This document shows positions 27,889 through 39,296 of a stretch of 64,000 nucleotides of DNA, piece by piece. The position numbers and the translations under genes were made by a program. The notes beneath the pieces are model-generated. The model made no database searches. It was given only the letters and a program-made list of their open reading frames with translations, and had not been told where the DNA came from. The stretch's first letter is position 1. Every line of letters starts with the position of its first letter. The DNA comes from Candidatus Devosia phytovorans (lineage in GTDB: Bacteria > Pseudomonadota > Alphaproteobacteria > Rhizobiales > Devosiaceae), in the NCBI GenBank assembly GCA_029202405.1, contig CP119312.1:501001-565000 (forward strand), given 5' to 3'.

Positions 27889-28072
27889 CCTTCTCCCCTT
27901 GAGGGAGAAGGTGCCCGAAGGGCCCGCCGAATTCGCGTGGGCGAATTTCGGCTGAGATGAGGGGTTCTGCGCCGACCAGAAGCTGCGAGGCGATGGGATG
28001 GCGCAGGACCCCTCACTCTGCAATTCTGCTGAACGCAGAATTGCTGTCTCTCTCCCTCAAGGGGCGAGAGTA
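27889..28072. repeat. RIME-like mosaic palindromic element
   Basis: CCCCTTGAGGGA (27895-27906) recurs inverted as TCCCTCAAGGGG (28053-28064), bounding a 170-bp unit. Internal hairpins include GCAATTCTGC/GCAGAATTGC (28020-28044) and GAATTCGC..GCGAATTTC. The design (CTCCCTCAAGGGGAG ends) resembles rhizobial intergenic mosaic elements, from memory. It fills the gap between the BMP gene and puuD. It is unrelated to the BIME-like family in sequence. Confidence 0.75.
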
Positions 28073-28086
28073 GGAAGGAAGTAACG

Positions 28087-29309
28087 ATGCCAGACTATGC
28101 AATCTTCTACGAATGGCTGATGTTTGCGGTCCGCTGGCTGCATGTCATTACCGCCATCGCCTGGATCGGCTCGTCCTTCTATTTCATCGCTCTTGACCTG
28201 GGCCTGCGCAAGACGCCGAGCTTGCCCCCGCTGGCGCATGGCGAGGAGTGGCAGGTGCATGGCGGCGGCTTCTACCACATCAACAAATATCTGGTGGCGC
28301 CGGAATTTCTCCCCGAGCATCTGACCTGGTTCAAATGGGAGAGCTACTGGACCTGGCTGAGCGGCGCGATGCTTCTGGCGCTGGTCTATTATGTCGGGGC
28401 GGACCTCTACCTCATCGACCGCAATGTGCTCGACCTCGTGCAATGGCAGGGGATCCTGCTCTCCATCGGCTCGATCGTTTTGGGCTGGGTGCTCTATGAT
28501 GCTCTCTGCAAGTCGCCGATCGGCCAGTCGACCACCGGGCTGATGCTGGTGCTCTTCGCCATCCTGGTCGCGGCGAGCTGGGGCTATACGCAGCTCTTCA
28601 CCGGCCGCGCGGCCATGCTGCATATGGGCGCGTTTACCGCGACCATCATGGCGGCGAACGTGGCGATGATCATCATCCCCAACCAGAAGATCGTGGTTGC
28701 CGATCTCAAGGCCGGCAAGGTGCCCGATGCCAAATATGGCAAGATCGCCAAGCAGCGGAGCCTGCACAATAACTACCTGACGCTGCCCGTCATCTTCTTC
28801 ATGCTGTCGTCCCACTATCCTCTGGCCTTTGCCACGCAGTGGAACTGGATCATCGCCTCGCTGATCTTCCTCGTTGGCGTGGTGATCCGGCACTATTTCA
28901 ACACGCGCCATGCGCGGAAGGGCAATCCGCACTGGACCTGGCCGATCGCCATTATCCTCTTCATCGTCATCGCTTGGTTGTCGTCAGGCCCCAAACTGCC
29001 CGGTTCGGGCGGAGAGGCGGTGGCGTCGCGGGCGGCCGAGAGCTTTCTCGCTGCCAGCCACTTTTCTGCTGCCAGCCTGACCGTGCAGACCCGCTGCGCC
29101 ATGTGCCACACGGCTGAGCCCGTGTGGGACGGCGTCTACCAGCCGCCCAAAAATGTCATTCTGGACAATGACATTGCCATTGCCAACCACGCCAAGGATA
29201 TCGCCATGCAGGCTGGATATGCCCATGCCATGCCGCCAGGCAATGTCACCGAAATGACGCCGGAAGAGCGTGCTCTGCTGGTCGAATGGTTCCGCGAGGG
29301 CTCCGGCCA

Positions 29310-29313
<4 letters not shown>
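28087..29313 (+). CDS. puuD: Membrane urate hydroxylase/oxidase PuuD with C-terminal cytochrome c
   Basis: A 408-residue integral membrane enzyme that oxidises urate to 5-hydroxyisourate, passing electrons through a C-terminal c-type cytochrome instead of making peroxide like soluble uricase. About eight hydrophobic helices in residues 1-305 start with AVRWLHVITAIAWIGSSFYF, plus HGGGFYHINKY and HMGAFTATIMAANV. The C-terminal domain has the heme site CAMCHTAEP at about residue 336 and a methionine-rich end (AHAMPPGNVTEM). The start overlaps nothing upstream; the stop overlaps the guanine deaminase start (ATGA). Confidence 0.93.
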
Positions 29314-30611
<1,298 letters not shown>

Positions 30612-30660
30612 CACTTCCATTCATGACTTAAGTCTCGTCACTGTGCACATAAAGGAAGCA

Positions 30661-32823
30661 ATGATGAGCGATTATCTCACGAAGTCCGACCTCTCAGTTC
30701 ACACGCTGCTGGTCGATTTCGTCGAGAAAGAAGCGCTCCCTGGCACCGGGATAGCGGCAGATCAATTCTGGAGCGGCTTTGCTGCTCTCATCGCCGTACA
30801 TGGCCCGACCAATGCCCGGCTGTTGCAGCATCGCGACGACCTGCAGAGCCAGGTCGATGACTGGCATCGCAAATATGGTCCGGTCGGCAACAATGCCCAG
30901 GGCTATGAATTCTTTCTCCGGGAAATCGGCTATCTGGTCCCCGAGCCGGCAGATTTCACCATCGAAACCACTGGCCTCGATCCGGAAATCACCACGCTTT
31001 GCGGCCCGCAACTGGTGGTGCCAGTCAGCAATGCCCGCTATGCGCTCAATGCCGCCAATGCGCGCTGGGGCAGCCTTTATGATGCCTATTACGGCACCGA
31101 TGTCATCGCCCGCGATGGCGAACTGGCGCCCGGCAAGGCGTTCAACACCGCCCGCGCGGCCGCCGTGGTCGACAAGGCCGCCGCTTTCCTCGACGCGACT
31201 TTCCCGCTGGCCACCGGCAGCCATCGCGATGTGACGGGCTATCACATCGAAAAGCAGGGCGACGCGCGCATTTTCGTCGTCGATACCGATGCGGGCCGCA
31301 CTGGGCTGCGTGATCCGTCGGCCTTCGCCGGCTATGGCGGTACCGAAGATAGCGGCCAGCTGGTGCTGCGCCACAATGGGTTGCATGTGATCCTCGTCAT
31401 CGAGCCGGGCTCGGTGATCGGCAAGACCCACAGGGCCGGCCTCAGCGACGTCATCGTCGAGGCGGCGCTGACGACGATCCAGGATTGCGAGGACTCGGTC
31501 GCGGCGGTCGATGCCGAGGACAAGGTCGGCGTCTATCGCAACTGGCTGGGCCTGATGAATGGCTCGCTGGAAGATACGTTCGAGAAGCAGGGTCAGTCGG
31601 TCACGCGCAAGCTCAATGCCGACCGCAGCTACAAGGACGCCAATGGCGCGCCTTTCACGCTCAAAGGCCGCTCGCTGCTGCTGGTGCGCAATGTCGGCCA
31701 TCTGATGACCACTGACGCGGTGCTGTTCGAGGGCAAGCCGATCGGCGAAGGCCTGATGGATGCGGTCATCACCGTGCTCTGCGCCCTGTCCGACAAGGTC
31801 AACAGCACCATCGGCGCGATCTACATCGTCAAGCCCAAGATGCATGGGCCGGAAGAGGTCGCCTTCGCCTGCGCCATCTTTGCTTCGGTCGAAAAGATGC
31901 TGGGCCTTGAGGCCAACCGCATCAAGATCGGCATCATGGACGAGGAGCGCCGCACTTCGGCCAACCTCAAGGCGGCGATCTACGAAGCGCGCGCGCGCGT
32001 CTTCTTCATCAATACCGGCTTCCTCGACCGCACGGGCGACGAAATCCATACCTCGATGGAGGCCGGCGCCGTGCTGCGCAAGGACGAGATCAAGGCCGAG
32101 CGCTGGCTGTCCTCCTATGAAGACCGCAATGTGCTGATCGGTCTGGCCTGCGGGCTTTCGGGCCGGGCGCAGATCGGCAAGGGCATGTGGGCACGTCCCG
32201 ATGACATGGCGGCGATGATGGAGGCCAAGTCGGGCCATCCCAATGCCGGCGCCAATACGGCCTGGGTGCCGTCGCCGACCGCGGCGACGCTGCATGCGCT
32301 GCATTATCACCAGATCGACGTGTTTGCCGCCCAGCAGCGCCGCCACAACCAGTCGGTGCCGCCGCTTTCCGATCTCTTCTCCATGCCGGTACAGGTGCCC
32401 TATTCGCTCAGCCGCGAAGAGATCAACCGCGAGCTGGAAAACAATGCGCAGGGTATTCTCGGCTATGTGGTGCGCTGGGTGCAGCAGGGTGTCGGCTGTT
32501 CCAAGGTCCCTGACATCAATAATGTCGGCTTGATGGAAGATCGCGCGACCTGCCGGATTTCGTCCCAGGCCGTGGCCAACTGGTTGCGCCATGGCCTTGT
32601 GTCGCGCGATGAGGTCACGTCAACATTCGAGCGCATGGCCGCCGTGGTCGATCAGCAGAATGCGGGCGATCCGATTTACCGGCCAATGGCCGAAAATTTC
32701 CAGTCGGTCGCCTTCCAGGCCGCGCTGGACCTCGCCCTGCATGGTGCCGACCAGCCGAGCGGCTATACCGAACCGCTGCTGCATGCCGCCCGGCGCAAGG
32801 TCAAGGCGCGGGACAAGCACTGA
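30661..32823 (+). CDS. glcB: Malate synthase G
   Basis: A 720-residue monomeric malate synthase that joins glyoxylate and acetyl-CoA. The catalytic segments include HNGLHVILVIEPGSVIGKTHRAGLSD, LEDSVAAVDAEDKV, SLLLVRNVGHLMT, PKMHGPEEVAFA, GIMDEERRTSANL and the late GANTAWVPSPTAATLHALHYH. The normal length is ~723 residues. Adjacent ATGs at 30661 and 30664 share an AAAGGA site. Its placement directly behind guaD in a purine cluster that ends in glyoxylate (AllA) suggests it takes up ureide-derived glyoxylate. Confidence 0.95.
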   Translation: MMSDYLTKSDLSVHTLLVDFVEKEALPGTGIAADQFWSGFAALIAVHGPTNARLLQHRDDLQSQVDDWHRKYGPVGNNAQGYEFFLREIGYLVPEPADFTIETTGLDPEITTLCGPQLVVPVSNARYALNAANARWGSLYDAYYGTDVIARDGELAPGKAFNTARAAAVVDKAAAFLDATFPLATGSHRDVTGYHIEKQGDARIFVVDTDAGRTGLRDPSAFAGYGGTEDSGQLVLRHNGLHVILVIEPGSVIGKTHRAGLSDVIVEAALTTIQDCEDSVAAVDAEDKVGVYRNWLGLMNGSLEDTFEKQGQSVTRKLNADRSYKDANGAPFTLKGRSLLLVRNVGHLMTTDAVLFEGKPIGEGLMDAVITVLCALSDKVNSTIGAIYIVKPKMHGPEEVAFACAIFASVEKMLGLEANRIKIGIMDEERRTSANLKAAIYEARARVFFINTGFLDRTGDEIHTSMEAGAVLRKDEIKAERWLSSYEDRNVLIGLACGLSGRAQIGKGMWARPDDMAAMMEAKSGHPNAGANTAWVPSPTAATLHALHYHQIDVFAAQQRRHNQSVPPLSDLFSMPVQVPYSLSREEINRELENNAQGILGYVVRWVQQGVGCSKVPDINNVGLMEDRATCRISSQAVANWLRHGLVSRDEVTSTFERMAAVVDQQNAGDPIYRPMAENFQSVAFQAALDLALHGADQPSGYTEPLLHAARRKVKARDKH

Positions 32824-32827
32824 GATT

Positions 32828-32962
32828 GTGCCACGCCCTCGTGGTTCGAGGCTCGCAAGGGCTCGCACCTCACCATGAGGGCTACTGAAAACGAGATGTA
32901 CCAACAGCCCTCATGGTGAGGTGCTTTGCGTAGCAAAGCCTCGAACCACGAGGGCGTGGCAC
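32828..32962. repeat. BIME-like composite palindrome, copy 2
   Basis: The outer arms are perfect over 26 bases (32828-32853 and 32937-32962). The inner arms are perfect over 19 bases (32865-32883 and 32906-32924). The right half also holds a small hairpin CTTTGC-GTA-GCAAAG (32924-32938). It lies between the stops of converging glcB and hugZ. Confidence 0.9.
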
Positions 32963-32968
32963 CGCCCC

Positions 32969-33724
32969 TCAATCCCTCAGCGCGAGCCGTGCCGTCTTCG
33001 CCATCTTCACCAGCGTCATGTGCATGTCCTCCGGTATGCTCAGCGGCGCGTCGAAGAATATCCGCCTCACATCGTCGCCCAGCGTAATATCGATACCTTC
33101 CGCGTCGATGCCGGCAAGCGACCAATTGCCGGTCTGTGCCTTGCAATAGTGGCGGGCATAGTTGGCGACGGCGTCGAAATGGTCTTCGTTCATATGCTCC
33201 AGGGCGCTGGGTTCAGCGGCGGCCAGGGCTGCATCATTGCTCGACAGCAGCTCCGCGCCCGTCAGTGCATAGGCCTTGCCGAAGCCGCCGTTGAAGTTGG
33301 CCGATTGCGGCTCCAGCCGCCAGAAGCGGAAGTCGCCGAGTTCGACATAGAGTTTTGCCTTGGGCTGGTGCGCCAGGTAGCGCGCTGCAATGCGCTGGTG
33401 ATCGGCGCTGTCGCGCTCGATCTTGACGGCCGTGCTGGCGATGGAAATGCGGGGATGAGCCAACGGATCGCCCTTGCCCGTCTCGCCCAGCAGCAGCGAG
33501 CAGCGGGGATCGGCCTCAAGCGCCGGGAAATGCGCAGCAAGCCCGGAGATCAGAATGACCGGCGTACCGTCGAAATCACTGCTGATGCCGACGCGGCTGA
33601 TCTGGGGCGCGCCGCTTGCCGGGTCGAGCGTCGCAATGGCACCATGGCGGGCCGTGCGGATGATGGTCTTGACCTGGCGAATGGTGTCGTCGGTAGTGGG
33701 CTGCAGCAAGTCTTTGGTGGTCAT
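32969..33724 (-). CDS. HugZ family heme oxygenase-like protein (FMN-binding split barrel plus DUF2470)
   Basis: A 251-residue protein with an N-terminal pyridoxamine-phosphate-oxidase-like split barrel (GAIATLDPASGAPQISRVGI, LISGLAAHF, CSLLLGE) and a C-terminal DUF2470 domain starting at about residue 165 (LEHMNEDHFDAVANYARHY). This arrangement is that of HugZ/HutZ heme-degrading proteins, whose C-terminal His residue helps bind heme. No heme transporter is adjacent. The ATG at 33724 starts MTTKDLLQP; an open reading upstream lacks support. Confidence 0.85.
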   Translation of the reverse strand: MTTKDLLQPTTDDTIRQVKTIIRTARHGAIATLDPASGAPQISRVGISSDFDGTPVILISGLAAHFPALEADPRCSLLLGETGKGDPLAHPRISIASTAVKIERDSADHQRIAARYLAHQPKAKLYVELGDFRFWRLEPQSANFNGGFGKAYALTGAELLSSNDAALAAAEPSALEHMNEDHFDAVANYARHYCKAQTGNWSLAGIDAEGIDITLGDDVRRIFFDAPLSIPEDMHMTLVKMAKTARLALRD

Positions 33725-33831
33725 CGCGATCTCGAAGGTCGGGCGGCAGGGCGCCGCAAAAGCGGCTGCACTAGACCTCAAGAAAAGCTGAACGGCAATG
33801 TCAGATTTGACGCAGCTTCTGCATCGTCCTG

Positions 33832-35565
33832 TCAGTCCACAAAATCAAACTTGTCGACATCGAACAGCCCTCGATCGGTCATCTTGAGATGGGGAATGAC
33901 CGGCAGCGCCAGGAAGGCCACCTGGAGGAAGGGCTCGGGCAGGGTGCAGTCAAGCGCATAGGCCGCTTCGCGCAGGGCGTGGAGATCGTGGGTGACCTCT
34001 TCGAAGGGTTTTGGGCTCATCAGGCCGGCGATGGGCAAGGCCAGTTCCGCCGTCACCTTGCCACCGTCGGAGACAACGAAACCGCCCTTGAGTTCGATCA
34101 GCCGGTTGACCGCCACGGCCATGTCCTCGTCTGTGGCGCCGATCACTGTGATATTGTGGCTGTCATGGCCGACCGAGGAGGCGATGGCGCCGCGCTTGAG
34201 ACCGAAGCCTTTCACGAAACCACGCCCGATATTGCCGTTCTTGCCATGCCGCTCGATGACCGTGACCTTGAGAACATCGGCCTCGAGATCAGGCAGCGTG
34301 CCGCGCTCGCTGCTGGGCAGGGTGGCGCTGTCGCGGAAGGTCAGAATCAGGCCAGGTTTTACGCCAATGACCGGCGTCTGGTTGCGATCGGACCGCACCG
34401 GCACGATGAAATCGTCAGCGCTGACCGGCTTGGCTTTCATGGATTGAAGTCCAACCGGCTCGACCGGCTGGCGGGCAGCAAAGAGCTCGGGCGTCACCAG
34501 GCGCCCGGCGGTCACCACGTCGCTGACGCGGCAATCTTCGAGACTATCGAGCAGGACAATGTCGGCGCGCCAGCCGGGCGCGACGAGGCCGCGATCGCGC
34601 AGGCCAAAGATACGCGCGGCCGAATGGCTGGCGGCGCGATAGACGTGATGCAGCGGCCGGCCCATGGCAATCAGGCGCCGGATGGAACTGTCGAGATGGC
34701 CTTCCTCGGCGATGTCGAGCGGATTGCGGTCATCGGTGCAAAGGGCAACGAAGCTAGACGTATTCTCGTCCAGCACTTCGGCCAGCGCCTTGAGGTCCTT
34801 GGAGACCGAGCCCTCGCGGATCAGGATGGCCATGCCCTTGGCGAGCTTTTCGCGCGCTTCGGCGGCGCTGGTCGCCTCGTGGTCGGTGCGGATGGCGGCG
34901 CTCAGATAGCCGTTGAGCGCGGTGCCCAGCAGCAGCGGCGCATGGCCATCGATATGGCCGCCCTGGAAAGCCACGAGCTTGGCGATAATGCCCGGGTCGG
35001 CACTGAGCACGCCGGGGAAATTCATCATCTCGGCCAGGCCAATGACCTTGGGATGGGTGCGGAATGGTTCGAGATCCTCGATTTCCAGCGCCGCGCCGGC
35101 CGTTTCGAAAGCGGTTGCAGGCACGCAGGAGGAAAGGTTGAGGCGGATATCCATCACGCTCTGCTCGGCGCTGTCGAGAAAGTAGCGAATACCCTCGGCG
35201 CCGATGACATTGGCGATTTCGTGGGGATCGCAGATCACCGTGGTCACGCCATGCGGCAGCACGCAGCGATCGAATTCGAGCGGGGTCACCAGCGAGGATT
35301 CGATATGCAGATGCGTATCGATGAAGCCCGGCACGGCAAAGCGCCCCGTGCCGTCGATCTCGCGCTTGCCGCTATAGAGTGCATGCGTGCCGACGATACG
35401 GTCCTCGACAATGGCGATGTCGGTCTCGGTCACCGCGCCGGTGATGACGTCGAACAGTTGCACATTCTTGATGACGAGGTCCGCCGGTTCCTTTCCCTGT
35501 CCTGCCATGATCATGCGGGTGAGGGTGGCGGCATCGGTCATGGAAGTATCCTGCTGGTCGGTCAT
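33832..35565 (-). CDS. ade: Adenine deaminase
   Basis: A 577-residue amidohydrolase that converts adenine to hypoxanthine, feeding XdhAB. The metal sites [27 protein letters not shown] and ALCTDDRNP are present, followed by the C-terminal adenine deaminase domain with [27 protein letters not shown]. The ATG at 35565 is chosen; an ATG at 35541 and a GTG at 35586 are alternatives. It is unrelated to the small CDA-type deaminase at 13564. Confidence 0.94.
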   Translation of the reverse strand: MTDQQDTSMTDAATLTRMIMAGQGKEPADLVIKNVQLFDVITGAVTETDIAIVEDRIVGTHALYSGKREIDGTGRFAVPGFIDTHLHIESSLVTPLEFDRCVLPHGVTTVICDPHEIANVIGAEGIRYFLDSAEQSVMDIRLNLSSCVPATAFETAGAALEIEDLEPFRTHPKVIGLAEMMNFPGVLSADPGIIAKLVAFQGGHIDGHAPLLLGTALNGYLSAAIRTDHEATSAAEAREKLAKGMAILIREGSVSKDLKALAEVLDENTSSFVALCTDDRNPLDIAEEGHLDSSIRRLIAMGRPLHHVYRAASHSAARIFGLRDRGLVAPGWRADIVLLDSLEDCRVSDVVTAGRLVTPELFAARQPVEPVGLQSMKAKPVSADDFIVPVRSDRNQTPVIGVKPGLILTFRDSATLPSSERGTLPDLEADVLKVTVIERHGKNGNIGRGFVKGFGLKRGAIASSVGHDSHNITVIGATDEDMAVAVNRLIELKGGFVVSDGGKVTAELALPIAGLMSPKPFEEVTHDLHALREAAYALDCTLPEPFLQVAFLALPVIPHLKMTDRGLFDVDKFDFVD

Positions 35566-35659
35566 GGCCGAAACTCTTCTGCTCACGGCTTCGCGTCAAG
35601 GCCCCAGCGGAACCGGCACGGGCTCGCATCCGTTGGCCTGTCACAGCAAGGAGAGCGCC

Positions 35660-35821
35660 ATGAAAACCTATGATGCCGACAAGACTGCAACCGAGGCGCG
35701 CCAGGCCAGCCCGCGCAAAATGAATCTGCGCGTGCTCGTGACGTCCCTGATCGGGATCGTGGTGCTGTTTGCCGTGATCTACATCGTCTATTCCATGACG
35801 CAGCAGGGCGTGGCGAGCTAA
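35660..35821 (+). CDS. Small single-pass membrane protein
   Basis: A 53-residue protein: a polar N-terminus (MKTYDADKTATEARQASPRK), then one hydrophobic helix (VLVTSLIGIVVLFAVIYIVY) and a short tail. A strong AAGGAGA site precedes the ATG by a good spacing, and the topoisomerase gene starts two bases after its stop, so it is translated and probably coupled to it. The function is unknown. Confidence 0.7.
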   Translation: MKTYDADKTATEARQASPRKMNLRVLVTSLIGIVVLFAVIYIVYSMTQQGVAS

Positions 35822-35823
35822 GC

Positions 35824-36819
35824 ATGCGCCTCAGCAAGGTTACCCGCGATGACCTGACCCTCTGCCGCCGCAAGAGCGGCAAGGGTTTTTCCTATCGTGA
35901 TGCCGATGGCAAGCTGGTCGGTGACGCCGCCACAAGGGATCGGATCCGATCCCTGGGCATTCCGCCGGCGTGGCGCGACGTGCGGATTGCCGCCAAGGCC
36001 AATGCGCATATCCAGGTGCTGGGTGTCGATGAGGCCGGGCGCGATCAATATATCTATCATCCCGAATGGGAATTGCGCCGCGACGGCAAGAAGCAGAAGC
36101 GGCTGTCGGCGCTGACCGCCGTATTGCCACGCCTGCGCAAGAAGATTGCCGAGGCCCTGGATGCCGAGACTGGCAGTCGCGAACTGGCCCTCGCCATTGC
36201 CGTGGCGCTGATCGACCGTACGGCCATGCGCGTGGGGCGCGAAAAATATCTCGAAACCAGCGGCACGCGCGGCGCCGGCACGCTCTATGCCCGCGACGTT
36301 CGGGTGACGGGCGACGAAGTCTGCATGAATTTTGATGCCAAGGGCGGCAAGCGGGCCGAATATTGCCTGACTGATCCGTCGCTGGCCCAGGCGGTCAGCC
36401 GCATCAAGACGCTGCCGGGCAAGCGGCTGCTGGTCTACCGGAATGAGGCGGGAAAAATCCGACCGATCAAGACCGGCGCCATCAATGATTTCCTGCGCGA
36501 TCTCGCAGGCGTCGAGATTTCGGCCAAGGATTTCCGCACCCTGCATGCGTCGGCCCTGGCCGGCGAGGCATTGGCGGAGATGGAGGTCGGCACATCGGAA
36601 ACCGCGCGCCGCCGCCAGATGGCGCAGGTGGCCAAGCAGGTGTCGGACGTGCTGCGCAACACGCCCACCATCTGCCGCAAATCCTATATCGCGCCGTGCC
36701 TGTTCAAGCTGTTCGACGACGGCAAGCTTTCTGCGCTTTGGAATGCTGCCGGCAAAGGTCGGACGGGGCTGCTGGCGCGAGAGAAGCGACTGGGCGTCGT
36801 GCTGGCTTCGGTGACCTAA
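35824..36819 (+). CDS. DNA topoisomerase IB (poxvirus-type)
   Basis: A 331-residue type IB topoisomerase that relaxes DNA by a 3'-phosphotyrosyl intermediate. It has the conserved RIRSLGIPPAWRDV, QYIYHPEW, AMRVGREKY, KDFRTLHASA and the nucleophile in TICRKSYIAPCL (Tyr). This is the length of small bacterial TopIB enzymes, which are common in alphaproteobacteria in addition to type IA and II enzymes. It is coupled to a small membrane protein gene upstream. Its stop shares four bases with the converging GGDEF-EAL gene. Confidence 0.93.
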   Translation: MRLSKVTRDDLTLCRRKSGKGFSYRDADGKLVGDAATRDRIRSLGIPPAWRDVRIAAKANAHIQVLGVDEAGRDQYIYHPEWELRRDGKKQKRLSALTAVLPRLRKKIAEALDAETGSRELALAIAVALIDRTAMRVGREKYLETSGTRGAGTLYARDVRVTGDEVCMNFDAKGGKRAEYCLTDPSLAQAVSRIKTLPGKRLLVYRNEAGKIRPIKTGAINDFLRDLAGVEISAKDFRTLHASALAGEALAEMEVGTSETARRRQMAQVAKQVSDVLRNTPTICRKSYIAPCLFKLFDDGKLSALWNAAGKGRTGLLAREKRLGVVLASVT

Positions 36820-39038
36820 GCGGCGCGGATCGGCTGAGGCTCTTCGCGTTCATCAGCATCGCGGAAGCGGGCGAGGATCTGCTCTTCAGTGACACCGCCC
36901 GAAAACAGGAAACCCTGCAGCGTGTTGCAGCCGAGCTGGCCCAGAATATCGGCCTGGCCTTCTGTTTCGACACCTTCGGCCGTCACTTCGAGGTCCATGG
37001 CATGCGCCAGGGTGACGATGGCGCGGGTGATGTCGACCGAGACATGGCCCTCGGCCAACTGGATGACGAAGGACCGGTCGATCTTCACGCGGTCGACCGG
37101 ATAGCGCTTGAGATAACTCAGCGATGAATAGCCGGTGCCAAAGTCGTCGAGCGCAATATGGATTCCCGCAGCACGGAGCTTGCGCAGGTTTTCCGACGAG
37201 ACGTGTTCGTCGTCGAGCAGGATGGATTCGGTGATCTCCAGCTCCAGGTCGCCCGGCTGCATGCCGGTCTGGCCGAGGACGGTGAAGACCTGGGCCGCAA
37301 AGCGCGGATTGCGCAACTGGGTGGGCGAGATATTGACCGCAATGGTGCGCCCGGGTGCCTGGGCGCCCAGGGCACAGGCGCGGCGCAGCACGAAATCGCC
37401 CAGCGCGAGGATCAGCCCGGTGCTTTCGGCCACGGGGATGAAGCGGGCGGGCGAGATCTGGCCGTAGACGGGATGGTGCCAGCGCGCCAGGGCCTCGGCA
37501 CCGATGATCCTGCGGCTGGCCTGGTCAACCAGGGGCTGGAAGACCACCGAGAGCTGGTCGTTGCGCTGCAAGGCCTCGCGCAACTCGCCCTCGATCGTAT
37601 GCTGCAGCTGCACCTGCTCGTCCATATGCTCTTCGTAGACGACATGGCGGTTGCGGCCATTGGCCTTGGCCTCATAGAGGGCGATGTCGGCCTTTCGCAT
37701 CAGCTCATAGGGTTCGACGCCGCGGCCGCCTGCCGTCACGATGCCGATGCTGGCGCCGACATGGGCCTTGAACTGGTGCAGGTCGAAGGGCTGGCCGATG
37801 GCTTCGATGATGCGTCCGGCAATGGCGGCGGCATCCTCGATCTGCTCGCGATCGGCGATCATGACGATGAATTCGTCACCGCCGAGGCGGGCGATCATCG
37901 GGTCAGCGCCCACCACCTGCCGGATCCGCTGGCCGACGGCACGGATCAGCTCGTCGCCGGCCTGGTGGCCCAGCGTGTCATTGACCTGCTTGAAGCGGTC
38001 GAGGTCGAGCATCAGCAGGGCGACATTGGTATTGGGGCCGGTGTGCTCGGTCAGCAGGTGCGCCAGGCTCATGTCGAACTGCATGCGGTTGGGCAGGCCG
38101 GTCAGCCGGTCATGGGTCGCCTGGTGCTCCGCCTGGCGACGGCCGGTCTCGAGGGCGGTCGAGGAGCGGCGCAATTGCGCCAGCAGCAGGAAAACCAGGA
38201 TCGATCCGATGGCAAAGGCGACGAGCAGCACGGGCCCGGTCTGGCGCAGCATGGTCAGGCCCGGCCGGTCGCGGTCCCATTCGAAAAAGGCCACGAACCG
38301 TCCGCTGGTGCTGGCGATCGGGAAGACGGCGGCGTCGGCACTGGCGCTGCGCGACAGCGAAAAGCGGCCGTCGTCGAAATGGGAGTCGCGGTTGATGCGG
38401 GCGGCCATGCCGTCATCGAGGAACATCACCCCGATCAGCAGCGCCTCGCTACCCGGCTGCTGGATGATCGCCCCGGTATTGGAGACAATGGTGGCAACGG
38501 CAATCAGGGCCGGCACGCCATCGACGACACCGAAATCTGAAATAGAACTGATGGACCGCCCCGGACCGTCGGCATTGCTGCCGGTGGGTCTGGTGCGGAT
38601 ACGGTCGACGAGGCCGAGGATTGGTCCCGGCAGGCGATAGGCCTGGGTCGGATCCTGCGCCAGCCCCTCGCTGCTGAGGTAGATCGGCGTGTTATACTGG
38701 TCGACGATTATGGTGCGGTTGAAGTCGAAAAAGCTCGCCATCCACTTGCCGACATTATTGTCGATCCACTGGGGATTGGGCCGCAGCTTGGCGTTGAGCA
38801 CCGTGTCATCGCGGACCGCCAGCGTGCTGAGGTCGCGCACCACCTGGTTGCGCTTGCTCTGGATCACCTGACGGATGGTACTGTTCTGCCGCGTCAGCGC
38901 GCGCTCGTCGACCGTCGCCGTCGACCAGAAGACGAAGCCCAATACCGCCGCTGCCGTCAGGCCCAATACCAGCACGACCGGCAACAACATGGCCGTGGAA
39001 AAATGCCAGCGCTGGTACGTCGGAACGTTGGTCGACAT
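36816..39038 (-). CDS. CHASE4-GGDEF-EAL cyclic-di-GMP signalling protein
   Basis: A 740-residue membrane protein. The first helix at residues ~14-38 is followed by a periplasmic CHASE4-like sensor (about 40-250, ASFFDFNRTIIVDQYN), and a second helix (PVLLVAFAIGSILVFLLLAQL) at about 265-285. The GGDEF domain (about 305-465) has an intact RLGGDEF active site, and the EAL domain (about 475-725) has an intact GAEALARWHHP plus DDFGTGYSS and KIDRSF. Both enzyme activities are therefore possible, so net synthesis or breakdown of c-di-GMP is likely set by the sensor. It is a single gene. Confidence 0.93.
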   Translation of the reverse strand: MSTNVPTYQRWHFSTAMLLPVVLVLGLTAAAVLGFVFWSTATVDERALTRQNSTIRQVIQSKRNQVVRDLSTLAVRDDTVLNAKLRPNPQWIDNNVGKWMASFFDFNRTIIVDQYNTPIYLSSEGLAQDPTQAYRLPGPILGLVDRIRTRPTGSNADGPGRSISSISDFGVVDGVPALIAVATIVSNTGAIIQQPGSEALLIGVMFLDDGMAARINRDSHFDDGRFSLSRSASADAAVFPIASTSGRFVAFFEWDRDRPGLTMLRQTGPVLLVAFAIGSILVFLLLAQLRRSSTALETGRRQAEHQATHDRLTGLPNRMQFDMSLAHLLTEHTGPNTNVALLMLDLDRFKQVNDTLGHQAGDELIRAVGQRIRQVVGADPMIARLGGDEFIVMIADREQIEDAAAIAGRIIEAIGQPFDLHQFKAHVGASIGIVTAGGRGVEPYELMRKADIALYEAKANGRNRHVVYEEHMDEQVQLQHTIEGELREALQRNDQLSVVFQPLVDQASRRIIGAEALARWHHPVYGQISPARFIPVAESTGLILALGDFVLRRACALGAQAPGRTIAVNISPTQLRNPRFAAQVFTVLGQTGMQPGDLELEITESILLDDEHVSSENLRKLRAAGIHIALDDFGTGYSSLSYLKRYPVDRVKIDRSFVIQLAEGHVSVDITRAIVTLAHAMDLEVTAEGVETEGQADILGQLGCNTLQGFLFSGGVTEEQILARFRDADEREEPQPIRAA

Positions 39039-39296
39039 GTGTGTCCGCAAGAAATGAGCGCCCGGACCATAACCTCGCGGGAATTGCAGAGAAGTTACCA
39101 AGTCACTGGCAAGCAACTACAATCACGCGCTCGCTTTTTCGCCGAACATTACTTGGCTGGTCTAAACCACGGGCACGATACGAAATCGCGGGAGACGACC
39201 TTGTCACCCCCCGGCGCGGTGACCTAGGCTTTGATTTCAGACATTGGCGCGATCGGCCCGTCAGAAGGCCGGGTGCCGTATAGAGGAAGTCCTGAA

